A stretch of DNA of 64,000 nucleotides. Origin: DASRDS01 sp035570055. GTDB lineage: Bacteria > Gemmatimonadota > Gemmatimonadetes > Gemmatimonadales > Gemmatimonadaceae. The notes under the pieces were generated by a model. The model had not been told where the DNA came from, did not search any database, and saw nothing but the letters and a program-made list of their open reading frames with translations. This document shows, one piece after another, positions 57,474 through 64,000 of this stretch (positions within the stretch are counted from its first letter, which is position 1; the number at the start of each line of letters is the position of its first letter). Position numbers and translations under genes: made by a program. The stretch spans positions 1 to 64,000 of the forward strand of contig DATMLM010000072.1 in NCBI GenBank assembly GCA_035570055.1. Direction: 5' to 3'.

Positions 57474-58811
57474 ATGCGTCACGCACTGACCGTAGGAACG
57501 TTGGGATTGATCGTCGGGTGCAGTACCCACTCGGCGACACGTGTCGTGCACCGAAAGGCGACCACCCCGCCGGCGGCCGAGTTTTTGCTTGGCGCGGGCG
57601 ACTCGACGTTTTGGGTAAAAACGGGTCGGGACGGCGTGCACGTGCGCGGCGCACCGTTGACGCTCGCGCGGTATGGCGGGCGGTTCTATGAGATCTATGT
57701 CGCGGACGACGACCGTTCGTACTCGAATGCCGTGTTTGTCGGACAACGGATCTATCGGCGGGATCTCATCAAGGGCGACTCCGTGGCCGTGTTCGAGGAT
57801 ACCACGGTCGGGCGGGCTGCCGCCCGGTATGCGGTACGGCATCCCGACGACTCGCCGCTCGAGCCGGACGAGGACGCGGCCGACGATCCGGCCAGTACCG
57901 TGACTGGCGAGGTGGACATTCTCGACCTCCACGGGCCATTCCTTTCATTTCAGTACCATGGGGCGCTGAAAGGCGAGGCCGGGACCGGTGAGACCGTTCG
58001 GCACGGGGTGCTCGACCTCCGCTCTGTCGGCGTGCCAAAGAGCGCGGCGTCGCTCCGCTCGGTGCTCGGCGTACCCGGCGCAGAACGGATGATCGCGGCC
58101 GGGCAGCGGCGGTTTGGTGCGGCGAAGGATTCGGCGAGGGCGATTGGAGAGGCCGGTGACGAGTCCGAGCGGCGCGGGTCGAGGGCGCTCACCGGCGGGG
58201 CGTTCTCGTTTGATCCGTTGAGCTTTACGCTCGGCGATCATGATCGCGCCCTGGCGGTGACGTTCATCGTGCCAGGGCATGGGGCGACGGGTAGCGGGCG
58301 GTATCTCTCGCTCGGGTCCATACAGGCGGCGGGGCAGCTGCCGGCATGGTGGCGCGAAGTCCGGCCGACGCTGCCGAATGCCGATTCGACGGCGGTCGTA
58401 TGGCGGCATGGCAAGATCGACGTCATCGCGCGATACGACACGAGCGAGGACGACGTCCAGCTCGCGCTCCGCGACAGCACGCGACACGAGTGGCCTGTGG
58501 CGCGTGTGCCATCGCCGGCGCATCGGGTTTTCTGGCTCGACACGTCGGCCGACGCCGTTTCCGATGCCGACACCCGTCGGGCCCTGGTTCGGGCGTTCGA
58601 CGAATCGGCGCTCTACTCGGACGACGCTCGGAGCGTACGGCTCGGCGGGCATCCGCATGAGCACGGCGCCGCTCGCTTCGTGGCCGCAACTGTGAACGGC
58701 CGTCCTCCCCGCGGCTCGCGCCGTGCGGCACCTCGGGTTGCCCCACCGCCCGCGCAGCACGTCGGCCCACGATCCCGCCGCGCGCGCGCCCCGGCACATC
58801 ATGAGCATTGA
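57474..58811 (+). CDS. putative lipoprotein of unknown function
   Basis: 445 residues with lipobox 'LGLIVGCSTH'. The body has repeated beta-rich blocks ('FYEIYVADDDRSYSNAVFVGQRIYRRDLIKGDSVAVFEDT', 'GEVDILDLHGPFLSFQYHGAL'), an 'RALAVTFIVPGHGATGSGRYLSLG' segment and a low-complexity Arg/Pro/Ala/His tail from about residue 395. It may relate to DUF3298-type periplasmic proteins, but I am not sure. The last 11 nt overlap the thioesterase start. Confidence 0.68.
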   Translation: MRHALTVGTLGLIVGCSTHSATRVVHRKATTPPAAEFLLGAGDSTFWVKTGRDGVHVRGAPLTLARYGGRFYEIYVADDDRSYSNAVFVGQRIYRRDLIKGDSVAVFEDTTVGRAAARYAVRHPDDSPLEPDEDAADDPASTVTGEVDILDLHGPFLSFQYHGALKGEAGTGETVRHGVLDLRSVGVPKSAASLRSVLGVPGAERMIAAGQRRFGAAKDSARAIGEAGDESERRGSRALTGGAFSFDPLSFTLGDHDRALAVTFIVPGHGATGSGRYLSLGSIQAAGQLPAWWREVRPTLPNADSTAVVWRHGKIDVIARYDTSEDDVQLALRDSTRHEWPVARVPSPAHRVFWLDTSADAVSDADTRRALVRAFDESALYSDDARSVRLGGHPHEHGAARFVAATVNGRPPRGSRRAAPRVAPPPAQHVGPRSRRARAPAHHEH

Positions 58812-59307
58812 CCCCGGCCTGGCGGCAAAGCCCGTGAGAGAATCGCAAGGCGAGACTTCGCGTCTCATGATGCCCCAGGACGCGAATGTCCTGGGCCACG
58901 TGTTCGGCGGTGTCGTCTTGGCGATGATGGACACGGCCGCCGGGATCGCGGCATTCCGCCATGCGCGGATGCCCTGCGTCACGGCCTCGGTCGACCGCGT
59001 CGACTTCCGCGAGCCGATCCATGTCGGCGATCTCGTGATCATGAAGGCGAGCGTGAACTACGTCGGCCGGACGTCGATGGAAGTCGGCGTGCGGGTCGAG
59101 GCCGAGGATCTGATCTCGGGTCGCCGCCGGCACACGAACTCGTGCTACCTCACGATGGTGGCCGTGGATCGAAACGGTCGGCCGGTGGAAGTCCCGCGTC
59201 TCGTTCCGGAGACGCCGGACGAGTTGCGTCGCTATGCCGCGGCGCAGGATCGGCGGCGTCGCCGGTTGGAAGAGCGCGAGGCGGAGTCGAACGGCCGGCG
59301 GTCTTGA
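58801..59307 (+). CDS. acyl-CoA thioesterase (hotdog fold)
   Basis: 168 residues from the ATG at 58801. Hotdog thioesterase of the YciA/BFIT type: 'MMPQDANVLGHVFGGVVLAMMDTAAGIAAFRHA' contains the conserved N-x-x-G-x-x-F/L-GG and catalytic Asp, followed by 'VTASVDRVDFREPIHVGDLVIMKASVNYVGRTSMEVGVRVEAED'. It hydrolyses acyl-CoA to free acid and CoA in the cytoplasm. The start overlaps the upstream lipoprotein gene, and DUF2203 follows after 31 nt. Confidence 0.9.
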   Translation: MSIDPGLAAKPVRESQGETSRLMMPQDANVLGHVFGGVVLAMMDTAAGIAAFRHARMPCVTASVDRVDFREPIHVGDLVIMKASVNYVGRTSMEVGVRVEAEDLISGRRRHTNSCYLTMVAVDRNGRPVEVPRLVPETPDELRRYAAAQDRRRRRLEEREAESNGRRS

Positions 59308-59338
59308 CCGTCCGCCTGACGAACCGCACGATTCGATT

Positions 59339-59749
59339 ATGCCCGCCGAAGCGAAGCTCTTCACGCCAGCGCAAGCGACGCAGATGCTGCCGCTCGTGCG
59401 CCGGATCGTCGAGGACATCGTGGTGTCGGTCGGCCGCTGGCGCGAGCGCATTCGCGAGTTCGAGCTGGTGACGGCCTCGGTGACGACCCATGCGCCCGAT
59501 CCGCGCGCGGCGGAGCTCGAGCGCGAGGCGGGGGCGATCGCCGCCGAAGTCGATCGGTTCGTCCGCGAGCTCGCCGCACTCGGGGTCGAGCTCAAAGATT
59601 ATGAGACGGGACTCGTGGATTTTCCGGCCAAGCGGGATGGGCGGCAGGTGTATCTCTGCTGGCGGCTCGGGGAGCCCAGCGTTCAATTCTGGCACGAGAT
59701 CGACGCCGGCTTTGTGGGTCGGCGTCCCCTCGAGGAGCTTGTGGCCTAA
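59339..59749 (+). CDS. DUF2203-family protein
   Basis: 136 residues from the ATG at 59339. 'KLFTPAQATQMLPLVRRIVEDI' at the N-terminus, a middle coiled-coil-like helix ('AAELEREAGAIAAEVDRFVRELAALGVELKDYETGLVDFPAKRDGRQVYLCWRLGEPSVQFWHEIDAGFVGRRPL') and the closing 'W...GEP....WHE...G..GR.P' block are diagnostic of DUF2203. Function unknown. The next small gene starts at the base after its TAA. Confidence 0.88.
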   Translation: MPAEAKLFTPAQATQMLPLVRRIVEDIVVSVGRWRERIREFELVTASVTTHAPDPRAAELEREAGAIAAEVDRFVRELAALGVELKDYETGLVDFPAKRDGRQVYLCWRLGEPSVQFWHEIDAGFVGRRPLEELVA

Positions 59750-60037
59750 GTGAAGCGCACTTTTACGTCTGGTGACGGCACCAGCTGGGACGTGGCCGTC
59801 CAACTCCCCGGCGCGAGCAACGCGATGGTCGTGTTTCGGTATCCGGGCTCGAGCCATCTCGATCGCTACGCGTGGTTCCTGTCGCACGGGCCCGAGGCGC
59901 GCAACGTGACCGCCCGTTTGCCTGCCAGTACGGTCATGGATGCCCTGGACGATCCGACCCTGCGGCGCCTGTTCCGGAGGTCGATGCCGATTCGGCCGGC
60001 TGGCTGGGGGCCGCGTACACCGCCTGGGACAGCGTAG
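59750..60037 (+). CDS. hypothetical small protein
   Basis: 95 residues from the GTG directly after the DUF2203 stop. The first ~75 residues look like a compact alpha/beta domain ('FTSGDGTSWDVAVQLPGASNAMVVFRYPGSSHLDRYAWFLS'); the last ~20 lie opposite the ribonuclease Z 3' end and are Pro/Arg rich. Family not recognised. Coupling to DUF2203 supports expression. It overlaps rnz by 104 nt, convergent. Confidence 0.6.
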   Translation: MKRTFTSGDGTSWDVAVQLPGASNAMVVFRYPGSSHLDRYAWFLSHGPEARNVTARLPASTVMDALDDPTLRRLFRRSMPIRPAGWGPRTPPGTA

Positions 60038-60968
60038 CCAACTCTGACTCGTTCGCGTACGGCACCTCGATTTCCAAGCCGTCGCGTGCGCACCAGGTAG
60101 CCGGAAACACTTCGCGCGCTTCGCGTTCCAGGTCGGCGTGGTCGCGGGTGTAGCGCGCCGAGAAGTGGGTGAGAATCAAGCGCCGGACCTTCGCGGCGGC
60201 CGCGACGGTCGCCGCCTCGCGGGCCGTGGAATGGCCCGTTTCGGCCGCGCGGACCGCCTCTTCGTCGGCGAACGTCGCCTCGTGCACGAGCAGGTCGGCG
60301 TCGGTCGCGGCGACGACGGTCGTGTCGGCGGGCCGGGTGTCCCCGGTGATCACGACACGGCGTCCGGGCCGGGTGGGTCCGACGAGGGTCGCACCGTCGA
60401 TGATCCGGCCGTCGTCCAGCGTCACGGTCTGCCCACGGTGCAGCCGACCCCAAAGGGGCCCTTCGGGAATGCCGAGGGCGCGCGCGAGGTCTGGGTTGAA
60501 TCGTCCGAGGCGGGTTTCTTCGACGAGGGCGTAGCCGAAGGACCGCGAGCCCCGATGATCGACGGGGAAGGAACCGATCTCATATCCGGTGCGTTTGATT
60601 GACGCACCGGGTTCGAGCTCGGTGGGTTCGACCGCGAACCCCCATCGCTCGCCCCCGAAGGACTCGGCCAGGCGCACCAGGCGTCCGAGTCCCGTAGGAC
60701 CCCAGAGGCGAAGCGGCTCGGTCCGGCCCTGGAGCTGAAGGGTCCGGAGCAGGCCGACGACGCCGAGGACGTGGTCCGCGTGGTAGTGTGTGAATAGGAT
60801 GTCCCCGAGGTTGAAGGAGATCCCGTATCGCATCATCTGGCGCTGGGTCCCTTCGCCGCAGTCGACCAGGAAGGTCTCGCCTTCCCGAACGACCGCGATC
60901 GAGGACACGTTGCGCTCGACGGTCGGGCGGGACGCCGCGGTCCCTAAGAAGCGCAACGAGAGTGACAT
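59934..60968 (-). CDS. rnz: ribonuclease Z
   Basis: 344 residues. The tRNA 3'-processing metallo-beta-lactamase: Zn-binding 'FTHYHADHVLGVVGLLRTL' (HxHxDH), 'FPVDHRGSRSFGYAL' (exosite region), 'VVITGDTRPADTTV' and 'LLVHEATF', then 'RLILTHFSARY'. It is about 30 residues longer than usual, with a low-complexity tail ('PAESASTSGTGAAGSD') that comes from the region overlapping the small plus-strand gene. A tRNA gene lies 0.75 kb away. TATATT is 6 nt upstream of the ATG. Confidence 0.93.
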   Translation of the reverse strand: MSLSLRFLGTAASRPTVERNVSSIAVVREGETFLVDCGEGTQRQMMRYGISFNLGDILFTHYHADHVLGVVGLLRTLQLQGRTEPLRLWGPTGLGRLVRLAESFGGERWGFAVEPTELEPGASIKRTGYEIGSFPVDHRGSRSFGYALVEETRLGRFNPDLARALGIPEGPLWGRLHRGQTVTLDDGRIIDGATLVGPTRPGRRVVITGDTRPADTTVVAATDADLLVHEATFADEEAVRAAETGHSTAREAATVAAAAKVRRLILTHFSARYTRDHADLEREAREVFPATWCARDGLEIEVPYANESELATLSQAVYAAPSQPAESASTSGTGAAGSDRPGHP

Positions 60969-60974
60969 CTATGA

Positions 60975-60980
60975 AATATA
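60975..60980 (-). promoter_or_regulatory. -10 TATATT for rnz
   Basis: On the minus strand TATATT ends 6 nt before the rnz ATG: close to the consensus -10 and too near the start for a leader with a Shine-Dalgarno. Confidence 0.6.
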
Positions 60981-61048
60981 CGGGTATCGAAAGGCCTTTC
61001 CCTGCCTAGACTTCGGAACTTGGGCCTGGTTGTTGCTTGATGTTTCGG

Positions 61049-61073
61049 GGCCGGGCTTGAAGGGAGCCCGGCC
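61049..61073. other. 9-bp perfect hairpin between divergent genes
   Basis: GGCCGGGCT and AGCCCGGCC around TGAAGGG. It lies between the rnz promoter and the KGG gene start, so it cannot terminate either gene; it would lie in the 5' leader of the KGG transcript if that begins upstream. No T-tract. Confidence 0.6.
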
Positions 61074-61184
61074 GTGTGGGATCTTAGTTTGGAAAAAGGT
61101 GAGCGCGGCGCATATGGTACTCGTTTTGCGGCAGAGCGCGGTGGGTATAAACCAAAGTATGGGCAAAGCAGGAGGGGAGGTCTG

Positions 61185-61583
61185 ATGCCGGAGCAGAGCA
61201 ATCGCGAGGTGGAGCACGACAACGGGCGTGCGAACGGATCGGCGAAGCGCAGCGGCACCAGCAATCGCGGATTCGCCTCGATGGATCGTGATCGCCAGCG
61301 CGAGATCGCCAGCAAGGGCGGGCGTGCGGCGCATGCGAAAGGCACGGCTCACGAGTGGACGGCCGACGAAGCGCGGGTGGCCGGACGCAAGGGTGGTGAG
61401 ACCGTGAGTCGCGATCGCGAGCACATGGCGGCGATCGGCCGTGAGGGTGGCGGCGCGCGGAGCGCTGGGGCACGGACGCGGCGTCGCGAGGCGAGCGTCA
61501 TGACGGAGACGACGGTCGAAGATCGGAGCCGGGTGTCCCGGATTGCTCATAGCGACAGTTCGCCGTCCGACGGAGCCGCGTGA
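61185..61583 (+). CDS. KGG-repeat (con-10-like) stress-induced protein
   Basis: 132 residues from the ATG at 61185, preceded by a strong GGAGGGGAGG. Three KGG-type repeats: 'GFASMDRDRQREIASKGGRAAHAKG', 'EARVAGRKGGETVSRDREHMAAIGREGGGA'. The chain is hydrophilic and probably disordered. Related YciG/GsiB/Con-10 proteins accumulate under desiccation, heat or osmotic stress. A long leader with a hairpin (61049-61073) may add control. Confidence 0.88.
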   Translation: MPEQSNREVEHDNGRANGSAKRSGTSNRGFASMDRDRQREIASKGGRAAHAKGTAHEWTADEARVAGRKGGETVSRDREHMAAIGREGGGARSAGARTRRREASVMTETTVEDRSRVSRIAHSDSSPSDGAA

Positions 61584-61669
61584 TCGTTGTTCGGCTACAC
61601 GGTCGTAACTGAATAGTTATTGGGCTGTTGACGCGGGTGACCTCGCGTCACGTTGTAAAGGCTGTTACC

Positions 61670-61697
61670 TTGACATCAGGTGGCACGTCTCTACGTT
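61670..61697 (+). promoter_or_regulatory. housekeeping-type promoter of the tRNA-Ala gene
   Basis: TTGACA (61670-61675), 16-nt spacer, TACGTT (61692-61697). The tRNA begins 24 nt after the -10. It is the only promoter in the window with a clear consensus -35. Confidence 0.7.
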
Positions 61698-61721
61698 TGA
61701 TTGCGGCGCGCACCGCGCTTC

Positions 61722-61794
61722 GGGGCTGTAGCTCAGTTGGGAGAGCGCTGCAATCGCACTGCAGAGGTCAGGGGTTCGACTCCCCTCAGCTCCA
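61722..61794 (+). tRNA. tRNA-Ala (anticodon CGC)
   Basis: 73 nt folding into a full cloverleaf: acceptor GGGGCTG/CAGCTCC, D stem GCTC/GAGC, anticodon stem CTGCA/TGCAG with loop ATCGCAC (anticodon CGC at 61755-61757, reads GCG), T stem AGGGG/CCCCT with TTCGACT. The G3-U70 pair, the alanine identity element, is present. CCA is not encoded. Confidence 0.97.
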
Positions 61795-61875
61795 CTGGTT
61801 TCTGACAATTTTGCCCGCCGCCGTTCGGTAGGACGGAGAGTTCCAATGACGGCGCGCGTGGCAAGCCTCTATAAG

Positions 61876-61910
61876 ACGCCTCGGTTCTAGAACCGGGGCG
61901 TTTGTGTTTA
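61876..61910. terminator. terminator hairpin after the tRNA gene, probably bidirectional
   Basis: ACGCCTCGGTT pairs with AACCGGGGCGT (11 bp, one T-G pair) around CTAG, followed on the plus strand by TTTGTGTTTA. It also lies at the 3' end of the minus-strand lipoprotein gene and could serve both. Confidence 0.75.
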
Positions 61911-63131
61911 GTGGCCGCCCAGGTCCATTCGCAGGGCCGTAAACACCTCGGCGTCAAACCGGTTCTCCTCGGCCTCCGACTGTCCGGCGAAGTCGCCGAC
62001 GGCCGCTTTCCCGAATCCGCCGAACCATTTCATTACCGTGCTCTCTTTGACGGCGAAGTGTCCGTCGCGTGCGAGGAGCGATTGGGCGCCCGCGCTGTCG
62101 TGCATGACGAGCTGGATTCCCGAGCCGTGCCCCTCGAAGGGCCGTCGGAGCGAGCCGCGCATGAAGGTTCCCATGGCCAGTGGGATATGAAATTTCGGCT
62201 CGCGACGAAACTCGAAGTCCCATCCGCGCTCGTGTGGCGCATGGATCATCGTGACGTCCGACACGAGCCCGCTGATGCCGGCGGAGAAGATCGCGACTTT
62301 CGTGAAGATCTCGGTCTCGAGCAGGAGGGTGTCGGGCATCACGCCAGTCCCGCCGCCGAGTGGCGCGAGGTGTCCATCGCGCGTGCCGCGACACGCAATG
62401 GTCAGCGCGCCATTGTTCCATTTCACATCGAGCCACGTCGCGCCACTCTTGTCGCGGAGCGTCGAGTGAAATCGCGTGGGTTCGACGTACTTCTTGAGAT
62501 ACTTCGCGAACGCGGGAAAGTTGCCGGCCATGGCGTCGGGATGCGAGACGGCCACGAGCGTCACCGTGCCGTTGGTTTGCGTTCGCAGCGTATCGAGAGA
62601 GAACAGCTGCCCGAGCGCCGCGGTTGTTTTCGGAAACGCCAGGCGATACTCGGCCCGCAAGTCGGCGTCGGTGTGAATGGCGCCGGCGGAGAGCAGGGTC
62701 GAGAGGACTCGCGCGAGGTCGTCGCCGGTAATCGAGCCGACCGCGCCCACCGCTCGTGTCGTCCACTCGTATTCGCCTTTCCCGGTTTGCTCGAGACGAA
62801 TCACTTGCTGCGTCTCGCCCACGTGCGTCGGCAACCCGGCCGCGGGATCATCGAATAGTCGATACTTGCCGCCCTCGAACGCGCCGTGCACGATGAGCAC
62901 GCGCACCGTCGGCGGATCCTCGCCGTTCCACACCGTGGTATCATCGAACACGCGAGAGGGCGAGAGTGCGTGATGAATGAGCTTGGTACGCGCGCCCGCA
63001 AACCGGGGCGTGCGCTCGACATTCGTGTACCGCTCGGCGAGCGCGGTAAAGAGCGAGTCCGCGTGCGTCCCAAACGCCACGGGTGTATCATGACACGCGG
63101 AGAGCGCAACCACCGCGGCGAGCCATCGCAT
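61908..63131 (-). CDS. putative lipoprotein of unknown function
   Basis: 407 residues from the ATG at 63131. Signal and lipobox 'LAAVVALSACHDTP'. The N-terminal part has 'SLFTALAERYTNVERTPRFAGARTKLIHHALSPSRVFDDTTVW'; later blocks are beta-rich ('VRVLIVHGAFEGGKYRLFDD', 'WLDVKWNNGALTIACRGTRDGHLAPLGGGTGVMPDTLLLETEIFTKVAIFSAGI'). The layout is typical of large exported proteins in this phylum; no known domain recognised. Its 3' end abuts the tRNA terminator. Confidence 0.68.
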   Translation of the reverse strand: MRWLAAVVALSACHDTPVAFGTHADSLFTALAERYTNVERTPRFAGARTKLIHHALSPSRVFDDTTVWNGEDPPTVRVLIVHGAFEGGKYRLFDDPAAGLPTHVGETQQVIRLEQTGKGEYEWTTRAVGAVGSITGDDLARVLSTLLSAGAIHTDADLRAEYRLAFPKTTAALGQLFSLDTLRTQTNGTVTLVAVSHPDAMAGNFPAFAKYLKKYVEPTRFHSTLRDKSGATWLDVKWNNGALTIACRGTRDGHLAPLGGGTGVMPDTLLLETEIFTKVAIFSAGISGLVSDVTMIHAPHERGWDFEFRREPKFHIPLAMGTFMRGSLRRPFEGHGSGIQLVMHDSAGAQSLLARDGHFAVKESTVMKWFGGFGKAAVGDFAGQSEAEENRFDAEVFTALRMDLGGH

Positions 63132-63175
63132 TGAACGCACTCCCAAAAGTAGCAGCGCGTCGCGTGCTGGCGGCT

Positions 63176-63181
63176 TATCTT
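63176..63181 (+). promoter_or_regulatory. -10-like TATCTT for the gene at 63190
   Basis: TATCTT ends 8 nt before the ATG at 63190, in the gap to the divergent lipoprotein gene. Confidence 0.45.
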
Positions 63182-63189
63182 CGTCTAGC

Positions 63190-63660
63190 ATGGAGCAGAC
63201 GGCGGGGGTTCGTGTTCCACCACCGTTGTATTACCTCGGGGGGCTCGCGGTTGGGTTCGCGATCGAGGCCGTGGTCGGTGGCCCCTTGTTCCCACGTCAC
63301 GCGGCGCCGGGCTATTGGCTCGTCCCTGGGGCAGCGCTCATTACAGTCGGGCTCGTGCTGTGCGCGAGCGCCATCGTCATGGTGAGGCGCTCGGGGTCGA
63401 GCATCCGGCCGGACCGGCCGACGACAGCGCTCGTTGTCCGTGGGCCGTATCGATGGACACGGAACCCCATGTATGTGGGGCTCGCGATCCTGAGCGCGGG
63501 CATCGCGGTCGCGGCGAATGCGCTCTGGCCGTTGTTGATGCTCATCGGGGTTCTTGGTATCGTTCGCCGGCGTGTGATTGCTCGGGAGGAGGCGTATCTC
63601 GAGCGGGCATTCGGCCGCGAGTATCGGCGGTATCGCGATCGCGTGCCGCGCTGGCTCTAA
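63190..63660 (+). CDS. isoprenylcysteine carboxyl methyltransferase-like (ICMT/PEMT) membrane protein
   Basis: 156 residues, about four membrane helices. The family core is in the C-terminal half: 'TALVVRGPYRWTRNPMYVGLAILSAGIAVAANALWPLLMLIGVLGIVRRRVIAREEAYLERAFGREYRRYRDRVPRWL', with RNPMY and the EExYLxxxFGxxYxxYxxxVPRW ending. Bacterial members methylate small molecules or lipids with SAM; the acceptor is unknown. The stop is 11 nt before the peptidase start, so the two are probably co-transcribed. Confidence 0.87.
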   Translation: MEQTAGVRVPPPLYYLGGLAVGFAIEAVVGGPLFPRHAAPGYWLVPGAALITVGLVLCASAIVMVRRSGSSIRPDRPTTALVVRGPYRWTRNPMYVGLAILSAGIAVAANALWPLLMLIGVLGIVRRRVIAREEAYLERAFGREYRRYRDRVPRWL

Positions 63661-63671
63661 GGAGGCGTAAA

Positions 63672-64000
63672 GTGAGGCTCATCGTCGGCTCTTCGTATCG
63701 CTGGCTGATCGCGGCCGCGTTCGTAGGCGCGAGCGCAGCGAGCGCCCAAGGTTTGACGTACCCGACCGCATCCACCGATGCAACGGTCGATACGCTCTTC
63801 GGCACGGCCGTGCCGGCGCCGTATCGTTGGATGGAGGATCTGAACGCGCCGGGGATCCACAGCTGGGTCACGTCCGAGAACGCGCTCACCGCCGACTATC
63901 TCTCGAAGATCGCCGGCCGCGATGTGCTCAAGCAGCGGCTCACGGCACTGTGGAACTTTCCCAAGGTCAGCCTCCCGCGGCGCGAAGTCCACGGCCAGGT
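63672..64000 (+). CDS. prolyl oligopeptidase (S9A), N-terminal part, cut by the window end
   Basis: 109 codons are visible from a GTG at 63672 preceded by AAGGAGG; the frame is open at base 64000. Signal peptide 'LIAAAFVGASAASAQG', then 'YPTASTDATVDTLFGTAVPAPYRWMEDLNAPGIHSWVTSENALTADYLSKI', the first part of the S9A propeller domain, ending 'RLTALWNFPKVSLPRREVHGQ'. The catalytic alpha/beta-hydrolase domain must lie beyond the window. The signal peptide suggests a periplasmic or secreted form. Confidence 0.85.
   Translation, partial: MRLIVGSSYRWLIAAAFVGASAASAQGLTYPTASTDATVDTLFGTAVPAPYRWMEDLNAPGIHSWVTSENALTADYLSKIAGRDVLKQRLTALWNFPKVSLPRREVHGQ

Noticed and set aside
59934..60037. small plus-strand gene at 59750 as a pure artefact
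   Set aside because: Its first 75 codons lie outside rnz, read like a compact domain and start at the base after the DUF2203 stop, so it was kept with moderate confidence.
61049..61073. terminator of ribonuclease Z
   Set aside because: The hairpin lies upstream of the rnz start on its strand, and there is no T-tract.

Overview
The window is high-GC bacterial chromosome with short intergenic gaps and many ATGA/GTGA start-stop overlaps. The mix of genes points to Gemmatimonadota (inferred from gene content only): a barrel-less TonB-plug protein, an ADOP-type FtsX/MacB permease, twin DUF4097 proteins behind an ECF sigma/anti-sigma pair, OmpA/DUF4398 lipoproteins, a KGG stress protein and many small Sec-exported proteins of unknown function. 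Most start codons that are not inside operons have no Shine-Dalgarno. Instead they carry a TAnnnT hexamer 5-9 nt upstream, the layout expected of leaderless mRNAs.

Layout. 1-4.3 kb: plug-domain protein, membrane-anchored PQQ-type sugar dehydrogenase, saccharopine-dehydrogenase-like oxidoreductase, CGNR zinc-finger protein and LD-carboxypeptidase. 4.3-6.4 kb: three tandem paralogous secreted proteins of unknown function; a fourth copy lies at 15.7 kb. 6.4-13.2 kb: plant/cyanobacterial-type IspH, aldose-epimerase-like protein, small hypotheticals, an XRE regulator and error-prone polymerase DnaE2. 13.3-15.7 kb: ADOP permease. 16.3-21.7 kb, minus strand: a tight seven-gene unit of rhodanese, CoA-type Nudix, UspA, two FtsX-like permeases, a MacB-like ATPase and an AttH/CrtC-domain protein fused to a MacB-type membrane anchor. 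21.8-22.8 kb, plus strand: XRE-cupin regulator and GNAT acetyltransferase.

Accessory and conflict regions. 23.1-29.8 kb: a secreted 1791-residue RHS polymorphic toxin with its downstream immunity candidate and an AraC-type regulator. 31.3-37.1 kb: a translationally coupled trio of Eco57I-type DNA methyltransferase, SNF2/RapA-type helicase and HAD phosphatase, which is the best candidate for an uncharacterised DNA-modification or defence module. 47.1-48.3 kb: an Abi-like HEPN protein with an unusual 5' end beside a structured, terminator-ended RNA candidate on the opposite strand. 54.7-55.0 kb: a 153-bp tandem repeat that carries the 3' end of the upstream gene, plus a third, synonymously diverged copy of that end.

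Housekeeping and regulation. 37.2-40.4 kb: ECF sigma, anti-sigma and two DUF4097 proteins in one operon. 40.5-43.9 kb: Bax-inhibitor-like protein, a polytopic glycosyltransferase-like protein and two OmpA/DUF4398 envelope proteins. 43.9-47.0 kb: radical SAM protein, ImuA and ImuB, the rest of the mutagenesis machinery, about 31 kb away from dnaE2. 48.4-53.6 kb: DUF72, SURF1, acyl-CoA dehydrogenase and a LytS/LytTR two-component pair. 53.6-64 kb: acyltransferase-like membrane protein, DUF1499, a 3-hydroxyisobutyrate-dehydrogenase-like enzyme, putative glycoside hydrolase, thioesterase, DUF2203, ribonuclease Z, KGG protein, tRNA-Ala(CGC), a lipoprotein, an isoprenylcysteine methyltransferase-like protein and the start of a prolyl oligopeptidase. 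Function calls rest on motifs read by eye; no database search was run.
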